The notes under the pieces were generated by a model, which was given only the letters and a program-made list of their open reading frames with translations, was not told the DNA's origin and did no database searches. 64,000 nucleotides of DNA, from contig NZ_LMSM01000005.1 in NCBI RefSeq assembly GCF_001428125.1, positions 67,701 through 131,700 of the forward strand, given 5' to 3'. Below, piece after piece: positions 44,134-53,698 of this stretch (positions are counted from its first letter, which is position 1; each line of letters starts with the position of its first letter). Both the position numbers and the translations under genes were made by a program. Source of the DNA: Nocardioides sp. Soil774. Its GTDB lineage: Bacteria; Actinomycetota; Actinomycetes; Propionibacteriales; Nocardioidaceae.

Positions 44134-44544
44134 ATGGGACCCCGTCACCTCGTCGCGACCGCGCTGGTCGAGCCCGGCACGGTCGCCGACCTCGAGCTGC
44201 GGGTGATGACCGACGACCTGTGGCTCTGGCCCGTGCGCACCGCACCCGTGGTCGTGGACGGCGAGCGGATGGAGTTCCAGCTGCGCCGGCGCCTGGTGGA
44301 GCAGAGGGGCGGTGCGTGGGACGACGCTGCCACGTGGACGCCGACGTGGATCGGCTTCGGCGACGCGTGGCACGAGTTCGGCCCCGACGGCGACGTGCAG
44401 CCCTCGGGCCCGCTCCCCTGGGCCGCGCACCAGCGCCTGTGGCGTGCCCTGGAGGAGTTCGGACCACTGGTGCGCTACCGGCGCCGCCTCAGCGGCATCC
44501 CGGCCGTGCGTACGACGAGCTGGCCCGGGCTCAACCTCCGCTGA
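44134..44544 (+). CDS. Hypothetical protein between pafA and prcA
   Basis: A 136-residue soluble protein on the opposite strand to its proteasome neighbours. It is rich in Trp (LWLWPVRTAPVVVDG, DDAATWTPTWIGFGDAWHEFG) and ends with RTTSWPGLNLR. ATG 44134 was chosen as the first good start; the ribosome-binding site is weak. No family is recognised. It separates pafA from prcA, which in many actinobacteria are nearer to each other. Confidence 0.55.
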   Translation: MGPRHLVATALVEPGTVADLELRVMTDDLWLWPVRTAPVVVDGERMEFQLRRRLVEQRGGAWDDAATWTPTWIGFGDAWHEFGPDGDVQPSGPLPWAAHQRLWRALEEFGPLVRYRRRLSGIPAVRTTSWPGLNLR

Positions 44545-44568
44545 CCTCCGGATCGGGCCCAGCGGGCC

Positions 44569-45483
44569 TCAGGGCTGGCCGGGCTGCTCCGGCGAGGTGC
44601 CCCCGTCGGGTGGGGCGGGCTGGACCGGAGGAGCGACCGGAGGCTCGCCGGTCACCGGGTCCTCCAGCGGCGGCGTGGCCCCGGAGACCTGGTCGGTCGG
44701 GTCGGCGGGGTCGTCCTGGCCGGAGGGCCGCGGGGCGGAGCCGGCGAGGGCGTCCTCCGGTGCGGGTGGGGCAGCCTGCTCGGGACCGCGGCCGCCGAGG
44801 ACCCCGGCGAGACGCGGCTCGCGCAGCCGCAGGAACTTGCGCGGCTGCGCGCGGGTGCGGTCGAGGACGGCGACCTCGAGGTCACCGGTCGGGATGACCC
44901 GGTCGTCGCCCTCGCTGTGCCCGAGCGCCGCCACCGCGACCCGGATCGCGTCGTCGAGGGACGAACCGGCGACGTAGTGCTCGGCGAGGTGCTGGGCCAC
45001 CACGTCGGCGGCGCCGCCCATGACGGCATAGCCGTGCTCGTCGGCGACCTGGCCGTCGTAGGTGAGCCGGTAGAGCTGGTCGTCCTCCGCGGCGTCGCCG
45101 ATCTCGGCGACGAAGATCTCGACCTCGTAGGGCTTCTCCCCGCCGGAGGAGAAGATCGTGCCGAGGGTCTGGGCGTAGGCGTTGGCCAGCCCGCGCCCGG
45201 TGACGTCGCGACGGTCGTAGGCGTAGCCGCGCATGTCGGCGAGGCGCACGCCGGCGATGCGCAGGTTCTCGAACTCGTTGTAGCGCCCGACCGCGGCGAA
45301 GGCGATGCGGTCGTAGATCTCGCTGACCTTGTGCAGCGCCTGGGACGGGTTCTCCGAGACGAACAGCACGCCGTCGGCGTACTGGAGGGCGACGACCGAG
45401 CGGCCGCGGGCGATGCCCTTGCGCGCGAAGTCGGCGCGGTCCTTCATCATCTGCTCGGGCGAGACGTAGAACGGCATGGACAT
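44569..45483 (-). CDS. prcA: Proteasome alpha subunit
   Basis: A 304-residue, catalytically inactive subunit forming the gated outer rings of the 20S core. The N-terminal gate/H0 helix ([21 protein letters not shown]) is followed by the Ntn fold ([35 protein letters not shown]). From about residue 225 a long Pro/Gly/Glu-rich tail extends the chain by some 70 residues compared with the mycobacterial subunit. It is 11 bases downstream of prcB. The start could be 45483 or 45477. Confidence 0.97.
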   Translation of the reverse strand: MSMPFYVSPEQMMKDRADFARKGIARGRSVVALQYADGVLFVSENPSQALHKVSEIYDRIAFAAVGRYNEFENLRIAGVRLADMRGYAYDRRDVTGRGLANAYAQTLGTIFSSGGEKPYEVEIFVAEIGDAAEDDQLYRLTYDGQVADEHGYAVMGGAADVVAQHLAEHYVAGSSLDDAIRVAVAALGHSEGDDRVIPTGDLEVAVLDRTRAQPRKFLRLREPRLAGVLGGRGPEQAAPPAPEDALAGSAPRPSGQDDPADPTDQVSGATPPLEDPVTGEPPVAPPVQPAPPDGGTSPEQPGQP

Positions 45484-45494
45484 CGAGGTGGCTC

Positions 45495-46325
45495 CTACGT
45501 CAGGGGGGCGGCGGGACCGTCGGGGCGCTGCATCCGCGAGGCGATGATGCGGTCGGCGATGTCGGCGACCTCGGCCTCGGGCATGTGGCGCCCACCGTCG
45601 GGCGTGATCACGTGGACGACCGGGAAGATCCGGCGGGTGATGTCGGGGCCACCGGTGGCCGAGTCGTCGTCGGCGGCGTCGTAGAGCGCCTGCACCACCG
45701 CGGTCACGGCCTCGACGGCGCTCAGGTCGTCGCGGTAGAGCTTCTTGAGCGAGCCGCGCGCGAACAGCGAGCCGGATCCGACCGAGTGGAACGCGGTCTC
45801 CTCGTAGCGCCCGCCGGTGACGTCGTAGCTGAAGATCCGGCCCTGGTCGGCGGCGAGGTCGTAGCCCGCGAAGAGCGGGACCACGGCCAGGCCCTGCATC
45901 GCCATGCCGAGGTTGGCGCGGATGAGCGCCGCCAGCCGGTTGGCCTTGCCGTCCATCGAGAGCGTGCTGCCCTCGATCTTCTCGTAGTGCTCGAGCTCGG
46001 TCTGGAACAGCCGGACCATCTCGACCGCGAGGCCGGCGGTGCCGGCGATGCCGACCACGGAGTACTCGTCGGCGGGGAAGACCTTCTGGATGTCGCGCTG
46101 GGCGATGATGTTGCCCATCGTGGCGCGCCGGTCGCCGGCCATCACCACGCCGTCGGCGAAGGTGGCGGCGACGATCGTCGTGCCGTGGGGGGCGAGGTCG
46201 GCGGCGTTGCCCGCCGGGACGGCGCGACGCGACGGCAGCAGGTCGGGGGCCTCGGCACCCAGGAAGTCGGCGAAGCTCGACGTGCCCGGCGTCATGAACG
46301 ACGCCGGGAGGCGGGAGTCGCTCAT
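45495..46325 (-). CDS. prcB: Proteasome beta subunit (catalytic)
   Basis: A 276-residue precursor of the proteolytic ring. The propeptide covers residues 1-48; self-cleavage in [11 protein letters not shown] exposes Thr49 as the N-terminal nucleophile. The Lys33-equivalent region is [14 protein letters not shown], and the Asp and Ser residues of the Ntn site lie further on. It is four bases downstream of pup, with which it forms the pup-prcB-prcA operon. It degrades pupylated proteins delivered by Mpa. Confidence 0.97.
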   Translation of the reverse strand: MSDSRLPASFMTPGTSSFADFLGAEAPDLLPSRRAVPAGNAADLAPHGTTIVAATFADGVVMAGDRRATMGNIIAQRDIQKVFPADEYSVVGIAGTAGLAVEMVRLFQTELEHYEKIEGSTLSMDGKANRLAALIRANLGMAMQGLAVVPLFAGYDLAADQGRIFSYDVTGGRYEETAFHSVGSGSLFARGSLKKLYRDDLSAVEAVTAVVQALYDAADDDSATGGPDITRRIFPVVHVITPDGGRHMPEAEVADIADRIIASRMQRPDGPAAPLT

Positions 46326-46329
46326 GCCG

Positions 46330-46527
46330 CTACTGCCCGCCCTTCTGGATGAAGGACTTCACGAAGTCCTCGGCGTTGGTCTCGAGGACCTCGTCGATCT
46401 CGTCGAGGATCGCGTCGACGTCCTCGTCGATCATCTCCTTGCGCTCGGCGACGTCGGTCTCCACGACCTCCTCGGTCGCGGTCTCCTCCTGCGAGGACCT
46501 GCGGGGCTGCTTCTGCTCCTGGGCCAT
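46330..46527 (-). CDS. pup: Prokaryotic ubiquitin-like protein Pup
   Basis: A 65-residue disordered, acidic tag. The C-terminal half ([20 protein letters not shown]) is the helix-forming segment that docks on the Mpa coiled coil. The chain ends in Gly-Gly-Gln, so it is made in the inactive Gln form and must be deamidated to Glu by Dop before PafA can use it. It lies directly upstream of prcB and about 80 bases downstream of dop. Confidence 0.97.
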   Translation of the reverse strand: MAQEQKQPRRSSQEETATEEVVETDVAERKEMIDEDVDAILDEIDEVLETNAEDFVKSFIQKGGQ

Positions 46528-46604
46528 GGCTCGACCCTATCCACTCCCACCGACGCCACAAGGAGGTTCACCGTGGGCGTACGGCGATTCCTGGCGCGAT
46601 CCGG

Positions 46605-48125
46605 TCAGCGGGTGATCGCGGCGACCAGGTCGCGGGCCGTGGCGCTGCGGTCGATCAGCTCGCCGACGTGCGCCCGGGTGCCGCGCAGCGGGTCGATGGT
46701 GGGCACGCGCTGCAGGGACTCGCGACCGGGGAGGTCGAAGATGACGGAGTCCCACGAGGCGGCGGCCACCGAGTCGGCGTACTTGTCGAGGCAGCGGCCG
46801 CGGAAGTAGGCACGCGTGTCCACCGGCGGGTCGTGCATGGCCGCCTCGATGGTCGCGTCGTCGAGCAGCCGCTCGATCCGCCCGGCGGCGGCGAGGCGGT
46901 GGTAGAGGCCCTTGTCGGGTCGTACGTCGGCGTACTGCAGGTCGATGAGGTGCAGCTTGGCGTCGTCCCAGTCGAGCCCGTCGCGGTCGCGGTACTGCGT
47001 CAGCAGCTTGAGCTTGGCGACCCAGTCGAGCTCGGTGGCGCACTCCATCGGGTCGCGCTCGAGCCGGGTCAGCACCGACTCCCAGCGCGCGAGCACGTCG
47101 ACGGTCTGGTCGTCGGCGTCGACGCCGTAGCGGTCCTCGACGTACTTGCGGGCGAGCTCGAGGTATTCCATCTGCAGCTGCACCGCGGTGAGCCGCCGAC
47201 CGTCGCGCAGGGTCACGAGCCGGCGCAGGGTCGGGTCGTGGGAGACCGCGCGCAGGGACTTCACGGCCCCCTCCACGCTCAGGTCACGGTCGATGAAGCC
47301 GTCCTCGATCATCGCCAGGACCAGCGCGGTGGTGCCCGACTTGAGGTAGATCGAGACCTCCGCGAGGTTGGCGTCGCCGAGGATGACGTGCAGGCGGCGG
47401 TAGACCGCGGGGTCGGCGTGCGGCTCGTCGCGGGTGTTGATGATGGGGCGCTTCAGCGTCGTCTCGAGGCCGACCTCGACCTCGAAGAAGTCGGCGCGCT
47501 GGCTGAGCTGGAACCCGTGCTCGGGCGTGGTGTCGCGCCCGTCCTGGCCGATGCCGACCCGGCCGGCGCCGGTGACGACCTGCCGGGAGACGAAGAACGG
47601 CGTCAGGTGCCGCACGATCTCGGCGAACGGCGTCGAGCGGCGCATGAGGTAGTTCTCGTGCGCGCCGTAGGAGACGCCCTTGTTGTCGGTGTTGTTCTTG
47701 TAGAGCAGGATCGGCGCGGTGCCGGGCACCTGCGCGGCCATCCGCGAGGCGTCGAGCATGACCTGCTCCCCTGCCTTCTCCCACCGCACCACGTCGAGCG
47801 GCGTGGTCACCTCGGGCGAGGAGTACTCCGGGTGCGCGTGGTCGACGTAGAGCCGGGCGCCGTTGGTGAGGATGACGTTGGCCAGGCCGAGGTCCTCGTC
47901 GGTCAGCTGGGTCGGGTCGGCGACCTGGCGGGCCATGTCGAAGCCCCGTGCGTCGCGCAGCGGCGACTCCTCCTCGAAGTCCCAGCGCGCGCGGCGGGCC
48001 TTGACCGTGGACGAGGCGTAGGCGTTGACGACCTGCGACGAGGCGACCATCGGGTTGGCCGCCGGCTGGCCCTGGACCGAGATGCCGTACTCGACCTCCG
48101 TGCCCATCACGCGTCGTACGCTCAT
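46605..48125 (-). CDS. dop: Pup deamidase/depupylase Dop
   Basis: A 506-residue PafA homologue that converts Pup-Gln to Pup-Glu and also removes Pup from substrates. The opening [19 protein letters not shown] leads to the Dop-specific loop (about residues 35-80), absent from PafA. The catalytic Asp is in [14 protein letters not shown], with [19 protein letters not shown] following. ATG 48125 was chosen as the first residue of the conserved strand. pup follows on the same strand. The gene is divergent from a methyltransferase gene. Confidence 0.97.
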   Translation of the reverse strand: MSVRRVMGTEVEYGISVQGQPAANPMVASSQVVNAYASSTVKARRARWDFEEESPLRDARGFDMARQVADPTQLTDEDLGLANVILTNGARLYVDHAHPEYSSPEVTTPLDVVRWEKAGEQVMLDASRMAAQVPGTAPILLYKNNTDNKGVSYGAHENYLMRRSTPFAEIVRHLTPFFVSRQVVTGAGRVGIGQDGRDTTPEHGFQLSQRADFFEVEVGLETTLKRPIINTRDEPHADPAVYRRLHVILGDANLAEVSIYLKSGTTALVLAMIEDGFIDRDLSVEGAVKSLRAVSHDPTLRRLVTLRDGRRLTAVQLQMEYLELARKYVEDRYGVDADDQTVDVLARWESVLTRLERDPMECATELDWVAKLKLLTQYRDRDGLDWDDAKLHLIDLQYADVRPDKGLYHRLAAAGRIERLLDDATIEAAMHDPPVDTRAYFRGRCLDKYADSVAAASWDSVIFDLPGRESLQRVPTIDPLRGTRAHVGELIDRSATARDLVAAITR

Positions 48126-48202
48126 CCGGGGCCCCCGCCGTGTTGTTCGATGGAGGAGCGCAGCGGGGGAAGCGAAGAACACTGCGGGGTGGAGGTCATG
48201 GA

Positions 48203-48826
48203 ATGAGCCTACGGGTGTGGGACGAGCGCGTCGTGCCGCGGCTGACCGATCTCAGCCTGCGTGGCCACGAGATCGGCGAGGTGCGCGCGGTGACCTGCGC
48301 CGGGCTGACCGGGCGGGTGCTGGAGATCGGCTTCGGCAGCGGGCTCAACGTGCGGTGGTATCCCGCGGCGGTCGACTCGGTGACGGCGATCGAGCCGTCC
48401 GACCTCGGCTGGGAGCTCTCCGGGCACCGTCGCGCGCGGACGTCGGTGCCGATCAGGCGCGGGGGCCTCGACGGCCAGCACCTCGACCTCCCCGACGACT
48501 CCCACGACAGTGCGCTGGTCACCTTCAGCCTGTGCACGATCCCCGACCCTGCGCTGGCGCTGCGCGAGGCCCGCCGGGTGGTGCGGCCAGGAGGTCGCCT
48601 GCACGTGCTCGAGCACGGGCTGGCGCCGGACGAGGGCGTACGACGCTGGCAGCGCCGCCTCGAGCCGCTGCAGCGCGCAGTCGCCGGAGGGTGCCACCTC
48701 ACCCGCGACATCCCGGCGCTGGTGGCGGACGCGGGATGGCACGTCGAGAGCTCCGAGGAGGCCTACCTCTCCGGGCCGGGCGTGTCACGCCCGTGGACCT
48801 ACGGCTACCGGCTGGTGGCCGGGTGA
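48203..48826 (+). CDS. Class I SAM-dependent methyltransferase
   Basis: A 207-residue methyltransferase. Motif I is [16 protein letters not shown], with the acidic residue at VTAIEPSD and the post-I segment [36 protein letters not shown] is typical of UbiE-like enzymes. The ATG is six bases past a GGAGGT site. It is on the strand opposite to the proteasome genes, interposed between dop and mpa. The substrate is unknown; small lipids or quinones are usual for close families. Confidence 0.87.
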   Translation: MSLRVWDERVVPRLTDLSLRGHEIGEVRAVTCAGLTGRVLEIGFGSGLNVRWYPAAVDSVTAIEPSDLGWELSGHRRARTSVPIRRGGLDGQHLDLPDDSHDSALVTFSLCTIPDPALALREARRVVRPGGRLHVLEHGLAPDEGVRRWQRRLEPLQRAVAGGCHLTRDIPALVADAGWHVESSEEAYLSGPGVSRPWTYGYRLVAG

Positions 48827-48844
48827 GTTGAGTCGGCCGTGTCG

Positions 48845-48922
48845 TCAGCGGCCGCGGCGGAGGAACCCGGCGAGGAGCAGGACGATGACGACGATGACGA
48901 CGATGATCACGATGGCTCTCAT
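48845..48922 (-). CDS. Possible 25-residue single-span membrane peptide
   Basis: A short frame encodes MRAIVIIVVIVVIVLLLAGF followed by LRRGR: one perfect hydrophobic helix and a basic C-terminal end, which would insert with the positive end inside. The codons are repetitive GTC/ATC. The ribosome-binding site is weak (GGGCGG). Similar tiny membrane proteins are annotated in actinobacteria, but chance cannot be excluded. Confidence 0.4.
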   Translation of the reverse strand: MRAIVIIVVIVVIVLLLAGFLRRGR

Positions 48923-48987
48923 CCGCCCAACCTAGCCCCCCGACGCCCTGGCAGGGCTCCTCCGCAGGGGTGTCGTGGACGATGTCG

Positions 48988-50733
48988 TCAGAGGTACTGG
49001 CCGGTGTTGGCGACCGTGTCGATGGACCGCCCCGGCTCGGTGCCCTGCTTGCCGGTGATGAGCGTGCGGATGAAGACGATCCGCTCGCCCTTCTTGCCCG
49101 AGATCCGCGCCCAGTCGTCGGGGTTGGTGGTGTTGGGCAGGTCCTCGTTCTCCTTGAACTCGTCGACGCACGCCTGGAGCATGTGCTGCACCCGCAGGCC
49201 CCGCTGGGCGGGGTTGAGGTCGCTGTCGAGGAAGTCCTTGATCGCCATCTTCTTGGCCCGGTCGACGATGTTCTGGATCATCGCGCCGGAGTTGAAGTCC
49301 TTGAAGTAGAGGACCTCCTTGTCGCCGTTGGCGTAGGTGACCTCGAGGAAGCGGTTCTCCTCCGACTCGGTGTACATCCGCTCGACCGTCGCGCGGATCA
49401 TCGCGTTGACCGTCGCGCTGCGGTCCTGGCCGAACTCGGCGAGGTCGTCGGCGTGCAGCGGCAGGGTCGGGGTGAGGTACTTGGAGAAGATGTCGCGAGC
49501 CGACTCGGCGTCGGGACGCTCGATCTTGATCTTCACGTCGAGGCGGCCCGGTCGCAGGATGGCGGGATCGATCATGTCCTCGCGGTTGGAGGCGCCGATG
49601 ACGAGCACGTTCTCCAGCGCCTCGACGCCGTCGATCTCGCTGAGCAGCTGCGGGACGATCGTGTTCTCCACGTCGGAGGACACCCCCGAGCCACGGGTGC
49701 GGAACAGGGAGTCCATCTCGTCGAAGAACACGATCACCGGGGTGCCGAGCGAGGCCTTCTCCCGCGCGCGCTGGAAGACCAGGCGGATGTGGCGCTCGGT
49801 CTCACCGACGTACTTGTTGAGCAGCTCGGGGCCCTTGATGTTGAGGAAGTAGGACTTCCCCGACGCCCCGGTGCGCTCGGCGACCTTCTTGGCCAGCGAG
49901 TTGGCGACCGCCTTGGCGATCAGCGTCTTGCCGCAGCCGGGAGGTCCGTAGAGGAGCACGCCCTTCGGCGGCTTCAGCTCGTGGTCCTTGAAGAGCTCGG
50001 GGTGCAGGTAGGGCAGCTCGACGGCGTCGCGGATCGCGTCGATCTGGGTGGTGAGGCCGCCGATCTGGGTGTAGTCGATGTCGGGCACCTCCTCCAGCAC
50101 CAGCTCCTCGACCTCCGACTTCGGCACGACCTCGTAGACGTAGCCGGCGCGGGTGTCGAGCAGCAGGGAGTCGCCGGCGCGGATGGTGACGTCCTCGGCG
50201 CGCAGCGGCTCGGCGAGGCGCACGACGCGCTCCTCGTCGGCGTTGGCGATGACCAGGGCGCGCTCGCCGTCGGCGAGGATCTCCTTGAGCATCACCACCT
50301 CGCCGACCTGCTCGAAGTCGAGCGCGGCGACGACGTTGAGGGCCTCGTTGAGCATGACCTCCTGGCCGCGCACGAGCCCGTCGAGCTCGACGGCCGGGCT
50401 GACGCTGACGCGCAGCTTGCGCCCGCCGGTGAAGACGTCGACCGAGTCGTCGTCGTTGCGCGCGAGGAAGGTGCCGAAGCCCGCCGGCGGCTGGGCCAGC
50501 CGGTCGACCTCCTCCTTGAGCGTGGTGATCTGGTCGCGGGCGTCGCGCAGGGTCTGCGCGAGGCGCTCGTTCTGGCTGGAGACAGCGGCCAGCGACCTCT
50601 GGGCGTCGGCCAGGCGGCTCTCGAGACCCCGGGTCTGGCCCGGTGCGTCGTCGAGGCGGCGTCGCAGGTCAGTGACCTCGGCCTCCAGGTAGCGCACCTG
50701 GGTGGCAAGCTGCTCGCGTGTCGGCTCGGTCAT
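48988..50733 (-). CDS. mpa: Proteasome-associated AAA ATPase (Mpa/ARC)
   Basis: A 581-residue hexameric unfoldase. An N-terminal coiled coil (about residues 5-60, [15 protein letters not shown]) binds Pup, then tandem OB domains, then the AAA module with Walker [16 protein letters not shown] and Walker [13 protein letters not shown]. The arginine-finger region carries [16 protein letters not shown]. The C-terminus ends Gly-Gln-Tyr-Leu, matching the motif that docks in the proteasome alpha ring. ATG 50733 has GGAGGTG upstream. A promoter-like pair precedes it. Confidence 0.97.
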   Translation of the reverse strand: MTEPTREQLATQVRYLEAEVTDLRRRLDDAPGQTRGLESRLADAQRSLAAVSSQNERLAQTLRDARDQITTLKEEVDRLAQPPAGFGTFLARNDDDSVDVFTGGRKLRVSVSPAVELDGLVRGQEVMLNEALNVVAALDFEQVGEVVMLKEILADGERALVIANADEERVVRLAEPLRAEDVTIRAGDSLLLDTRAGYVYEVVPKSEVEELVLEEVPDIDYTQIGGLTTQIDAIRDAVELPYLHPELFKDHELKPPKGVLLYGPPGCGKTLIAKAVANSLAKKVAERTGASGKSYFLNIKGPELLNKYVGETERHIRLVFQRAREKASLGTPVIVFFDEMDSLFRTRGSGVSSDVENTIVPQLLSEIDGVEALENVLVIGASNREDMIDPAILRPGRLDVKIKIERPDAESARDIFSKYLTPTLPLHADDLAEFGQDRSATVNAMIRATVERMYTESEENRFLEVTYANGDKEVLYFKDFNSGAMIQNIVDRAKKMAIKDFLDSDLNPAQRGLRVQHMLQACVDEFKENEDLPNTTNPDDWARISGKKGERIVFIRTLITGKQGTEPGRSIDTVANTGQYL

Positions 50734-50756
50734 GGGGCACCTCCTCCTCGCTTGCG

Positions 50757-50784
50757 ACACTACCCACTCGCCCGCGCGAGGCAA
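50757..50784 (-). promoter_or_regulatory. Probable mpa promoter
   Basis: On the minus strand TTGCCT (50784-50779), a 16-base spacer and TAGTGT (50762-50757) resemble a housekeeping -35/-10 pair. The -10 box is about 24 bases before the mpa ATG, leaving room for the GGAGGTG ribosome-binding site (50744-50738). No operator was noticed. Confidence 0.4.
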
Positions 50785-50829
50785 CGGGCCACACGCGTGG
50801 CGTGGACAGCGTTTCGCGATCCGGGGCTC

Positions 50830-51372
50830 TCAGGCCTCGTTGAGGCGGCGGATCGCCGCGAGCTCCTCGTCGGTGAGCTCCCCCGAGGCCTCGAGCACCC
50901 GCTGGAGCACCGCGGACTTGCCGGCGACGTAGGCGTCGATGTCGATGCCGGGCTGCGCCGCGAGCGAGCGCTTCACCTCGGCGTACGCCTCGCGCAGGTC
51001 GGCGCGCGACCTCAGCACGTCGCGCACGGCGAGGTGGTTGCGGACGTTGGCGGAGCCGGCGGTGCAGACGTAGACGTTGCGGCGGGGCGGGCCCGGCGCG
51101 TGGAACGCCTCCCGCCCGGCCACCCCGAGGTCGCCGCGGTGGACGTGGCCGATCGAGGTGAGCGCCTCGACGGCGGCCCGGACGTCCTCAGGTGCGACGA
51201 CGACGTCGATGTCGAGGATCGGCTTGGCGGCCAGCCCCGGCACCGACGTCGAGCCGACGTGCTCGACCCGTGCTGACGCCACGTCCGCCAGGGCGGCTCG
51301 CAGCACGCCGGCGACCTCGTCGAACTGCTCGGCCCAGCGCGGTGTCCAGTCGACGACCTCGACCGGGCTCAT
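50830..51372 (-). CDS. GrpB family protein (nucleotidyltransferase fold)
   Basis: A 180-residue UPF0157/GrpB protein. The core is ARVEHVGSTSVPGLAAKPILDIDVVV, a nucleotidyltransferase-like GS...D-x-D pattern. RNVYVCTAGSANVRNHLAVRD and a C-terminal helix with KSAVLQRVLE follow. The family is related to minimal nucleotidyltransferases, but the reaction is unknown in bacteria; some fungal members were linked to CoA metabolism. ATG 51372 overlaps the trmI stop (ATGA), so both are on one transcript. Confidence 0.88.
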   Translation of the reverse strand: MSPVEVVDWTPRWAEQFDEVAGVLRAALADVASARVEHVGSTSVPGLAAKPILDIDVVVAPEDVRAAVEALTSIGHVHRGDLGVAGREAFHAPGPPRRNVYVCTAGSANVRNHLAVRDVLRSRADLREAYAEVKRSLAAQPGIDIDAYVAGKSAVLQRVLEASGELTDEELAAIRRLNEA

Positions 51373-52355
51373 GCCTCGGCGTCGGCCTCGGGCCCAGCCA
51401 CCTCGACCGGGGGGATGTCGCTCGGGCGCGGGCCGGTGTAGTCGGGGCCGTACGCCCCGGGCGCGGGCCGTCGTGTCTTGCGGGGCGGGCGCTCCCCCGG
51501 CGCCATCCGGCGCGCGGTGACCAAGAAGGCGGTGTGGCCGATCATCTTGTGGCCCGGGCGCACCGCGAGGCCCTCGACGTGCCAGTCGCGCACCAGCGAC
51601 TCCCACGGCTGCGGCTCGGTGAAGCCGCCGTGCACGCGGATGGTCTCCACCACGCGGGACAGCTGCGTGGTGGTGGCGACGTAGGCGCAGACGATGCCGC
51701 CGGGCACCAGCGCGTCGGCGGCGGCGTCGATGCAGTTCCACGGGTCGAGCATGTCGAGGATGATCCGGTCGACCTGGCCGTCGAGCTGCGGAAGGCCCTC
51801 CTTGAGGTCGCCGAGGCGCAGGTCCCACGCGGGGTGCGTCTGGCCCTCGGGGGCGTTGAAGAATTGGTCCACGTTGCGCTTGGCGACCTCGGCGAACTCC
51901 TCGCGCAGCTCGAAGGACGTCACCTTGCCCCACGGGCCGACCGCGCGCAGCAGCGAGCAGGTGAGGGCACCCGAGCCCGCCCCTGCCTCCACGACGCGGG
52001 CGCCGGGGTAGATGTCGGCCAGCGCGACGATCTGGGCGGCGTCCTTGGGGTAGACCACGGCCGCGCCGCGCGGCATCGACACGACGAACTCGTTGAGCAG
52101 GGGGCGGAACACGAGGTACTGGCCGCCGGCCGAGGAGGTGAGGGTGAAGCCCTCGTCGCGCCCGATCATGTCGTCGTGGTCGAGGTGGCCCTTGTTGGAG
52201 AAGAAGCGCTTCCCCGCGACCAGCTCGAAGTTGTGCTTGCGGCCCTTCTGGTCGACCAGGCGCACCCACTCGCCCTCGCGCAGGGGGCCGCGGTGGACGC
52301 CGGACCAGGCCTCGGCGGGGACGTCGGCTCGGTCAGCGGTGGGGGGCTCGGACAT
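51369..52355 (-). CDS. trmI: tRNA (adenine-N1)-methyltransferase TrmI
   Basis: A 328-residue methyltransferase that makes m1A58 in tRNA. The N-terminal beta domain carries LREGEWVRLVDQKGRKHNFE. SAM motif I is ARVVEAGAGSGALTCSLLRAVG, and the conserved RIILDMLDPWNCIDA is the motif IV region. The C-terminal Pro-rich tail is typical of actinobacterial forms. Its position next to mpa, upstream of the proteasome genes, is conserved in mycobacteria. It is coupled to the GrpB gene. Confidence 0.94.
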   Translation of the reverse strand: MSEPPTADRADVPAEAWSGVHRGPLREGEWVRLVDQKGRKHNFELVAGKRFFSNKGHLDHDDMIGRDEGFTLTSSAGGQYLVFRPLLNEFVVSMPRGAAVVYPKDAAQIVALADIYPGARVVEAGAGSGALTCSLLRAVGPWGKVTSFELREEFAEVAKRNVDQFFNAPEGQTHPAWDLRLGDLKEGLPQLDGQVDRIILDMLDPWNCIDAAADALVPGGIVCAYVATTTQLSRVVETIRVHGGFTEPQPWESLVRDWHVEGLAVRPGHKMIGHTAFLVTARRMAPGERPPRKTRRPAPGAYGPDYTGPRPSDIPPVEVAGPEADAEA

Positions 52356-52446
52356 GGCGGGCAGACTAGTGCGCCGGGGCCCGATCCACCCATCCGGCGA
52401 TGCCCCTCCGGTGGCGGCGCCCGACGGCGCGGCTCGACGGCTCTGC

Positions 52447-53616
52447 TCAGCGCGAGGCGTTGTCGCGGAACGCGCGGTCGACGTCGGCGGTCGAGAGAAC
52501 GCCGTAGATCCGGCCGTCGTCCTCGACGAGGAGGTATTCCTCGGCCGGTCGCCGGCTGATGGCGAGGATGAGGTCCTCCCCCGCGATCGTCGCCGGGAGG
52601 GTGAGGCCCTCCTCCATGGCGCGGGCCACGGTCGAGACGGGCACCCACGGCCGTCGGTCGGCGGGCATGGCGGTCACGGCGGCCTCGCTCACGATCCCGA
52701 GCGGCGTGCCGTCGGCCCCGACGGTGACGATGCTGCCTGCCTGCTCCTCCTGGGCCCGCCGCACCGCCTCGGCGAGCGGCAGCTCGGCCGGCACCGTGAG
52801 CGTACGACGCGCGAGCGGGCGCGCGACGAGGGCCGGGAGGCGCTCGCGCAGCCGGGCGTGCGCCATGGCCGCGGTCGCGCCGGTCCAGAGGAACAGGCCG
52901 AGGATGAAAACCAGGACGAGGTCGAGGATCGTGGGCGGCTCGCCGATCACCCGCTCCTGCACCAAGGGCCAGGTGAGCAGCGCGAGGGCCGTCAGGCGCC
53001 CGCCCCAGCCGGCGACGATCGTGGCGCGGTGCTGGTTGCCCGAGGCGCCCCACACCGCGGCCTTCAGCACGCGGCCGCCGTCGAGCGGGAGGCCGGGCAC
53101 GAGGTTGAGCACGCCGATGACCAGGTTGGCCCCGGCGAGCCCGATGACGGCCTCGCGGAGCACGCCGTCGGGGGTGACGAGCACGAGCGCCGCGGCCACG
53201 AGCCCCACCGCGATCGACGTCAGCGGACCGACGACGGCGATCCAGAACTCGTGGCGGGGCCGGCGCGACGTCCCGTCGATCTCGGTCATCCCGCCGAGGA
53301 AGTGGAGCGTGATCGAGGTGACGCCGTAGCCGAGGCGCTTCGCCATGACCGCGTGCGAGGCCTCGTGCAGCAGCACGGAGAGGTAGAGCACGACCGCGAA
53401 GACGAGGCCGGCGACGTACTTCCAGAAGCCCAGCCCGGGCTGCACCTGCTCGATGCGGGGCGCGAAGGTGAGCGAGATCAGCAGCGCGACGATGAACCAC
53501 GAGCTGGTGATCAGCACGTCGATGCCGGCGATCGAGCCGATCCGCAGCGTGCCGGCCGGACGCGGCGCGCGCCGCGGCGGACCCTCGGGGGGCTCTGGGG
53601 CACTCGCGTCGGACAC
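52447..53616 (-). CDS. Site-2 protease-like zinc metalloprotease with CBS domains
   Basis: A 389-residue membrane peptidase of family M50. The zinc motif HEASH is in SVLLHEASHAVMAKRLG, and the third ligand Asp is in GLPLDGGRVLKAAVWG. About five hydrophobic segments surround them. From about residue 250, two CBS domains (ending DGRIYGVLSTADVDRAF) may sense adenosine nucleotides. Such proteins cut membrane-embedded substrates such as anti-sigma factors or processed signal peptides. The substrate is unknown. It lies upstream of trmI on the same strand and is divergent from the RecB-like gene. Confidence 0.91.
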   Translation of the reverse strand: MSDASAPEPPEGPPRRAPRPAGTLRIGSIAGIDVLITSSWFIVALLISLTFAPRIEQVQPGLGFWKYVAGLVFAVVLYLSVLLHEASHAVMAKRLGYGVTSITLHFLGGMTEIDGTSRRPRHEFWIAVVGPLTSIAVGLVAAALVLVTPDGVLREAVIGLAGANLVIGVLNLVPGLPLDGGRVLKAAVWGASGNQHRATIVAGWGGRLTALALLTWPLVQERVIGEPPTILDLVLVFILGLFLWTGATAAMAHARLRERLPALVARPLARRTLTVPAELPLAEAVRRAQEEQAGSIVTVGADGTPLGIVSEAAVTAMPADRRPWVPVSTVARAMEEGLTLPATIAGEDLILAISRRPAEEYLLVEDDGRIYGVLSTADVDRAFRDNASR

Positions 53617-53698
53617 GGGACGACCCTAGCCAATGGCGCCGACGGTGCCACGCTCGCCCGAGGCGCTGTCGTAGGCCTCGCCTAGGGTGAGCCGCGCC

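Noticed and set aside
46573..46809. Plus-strand GTG frame preceded by AAGGAGG, antisense to the end of dop
   Set aside because: The good Shine-Dalgarno is attractive, but the 78-residue product is Arg/Ser-rich antisense to conserved dop codons with no recognisable fold.
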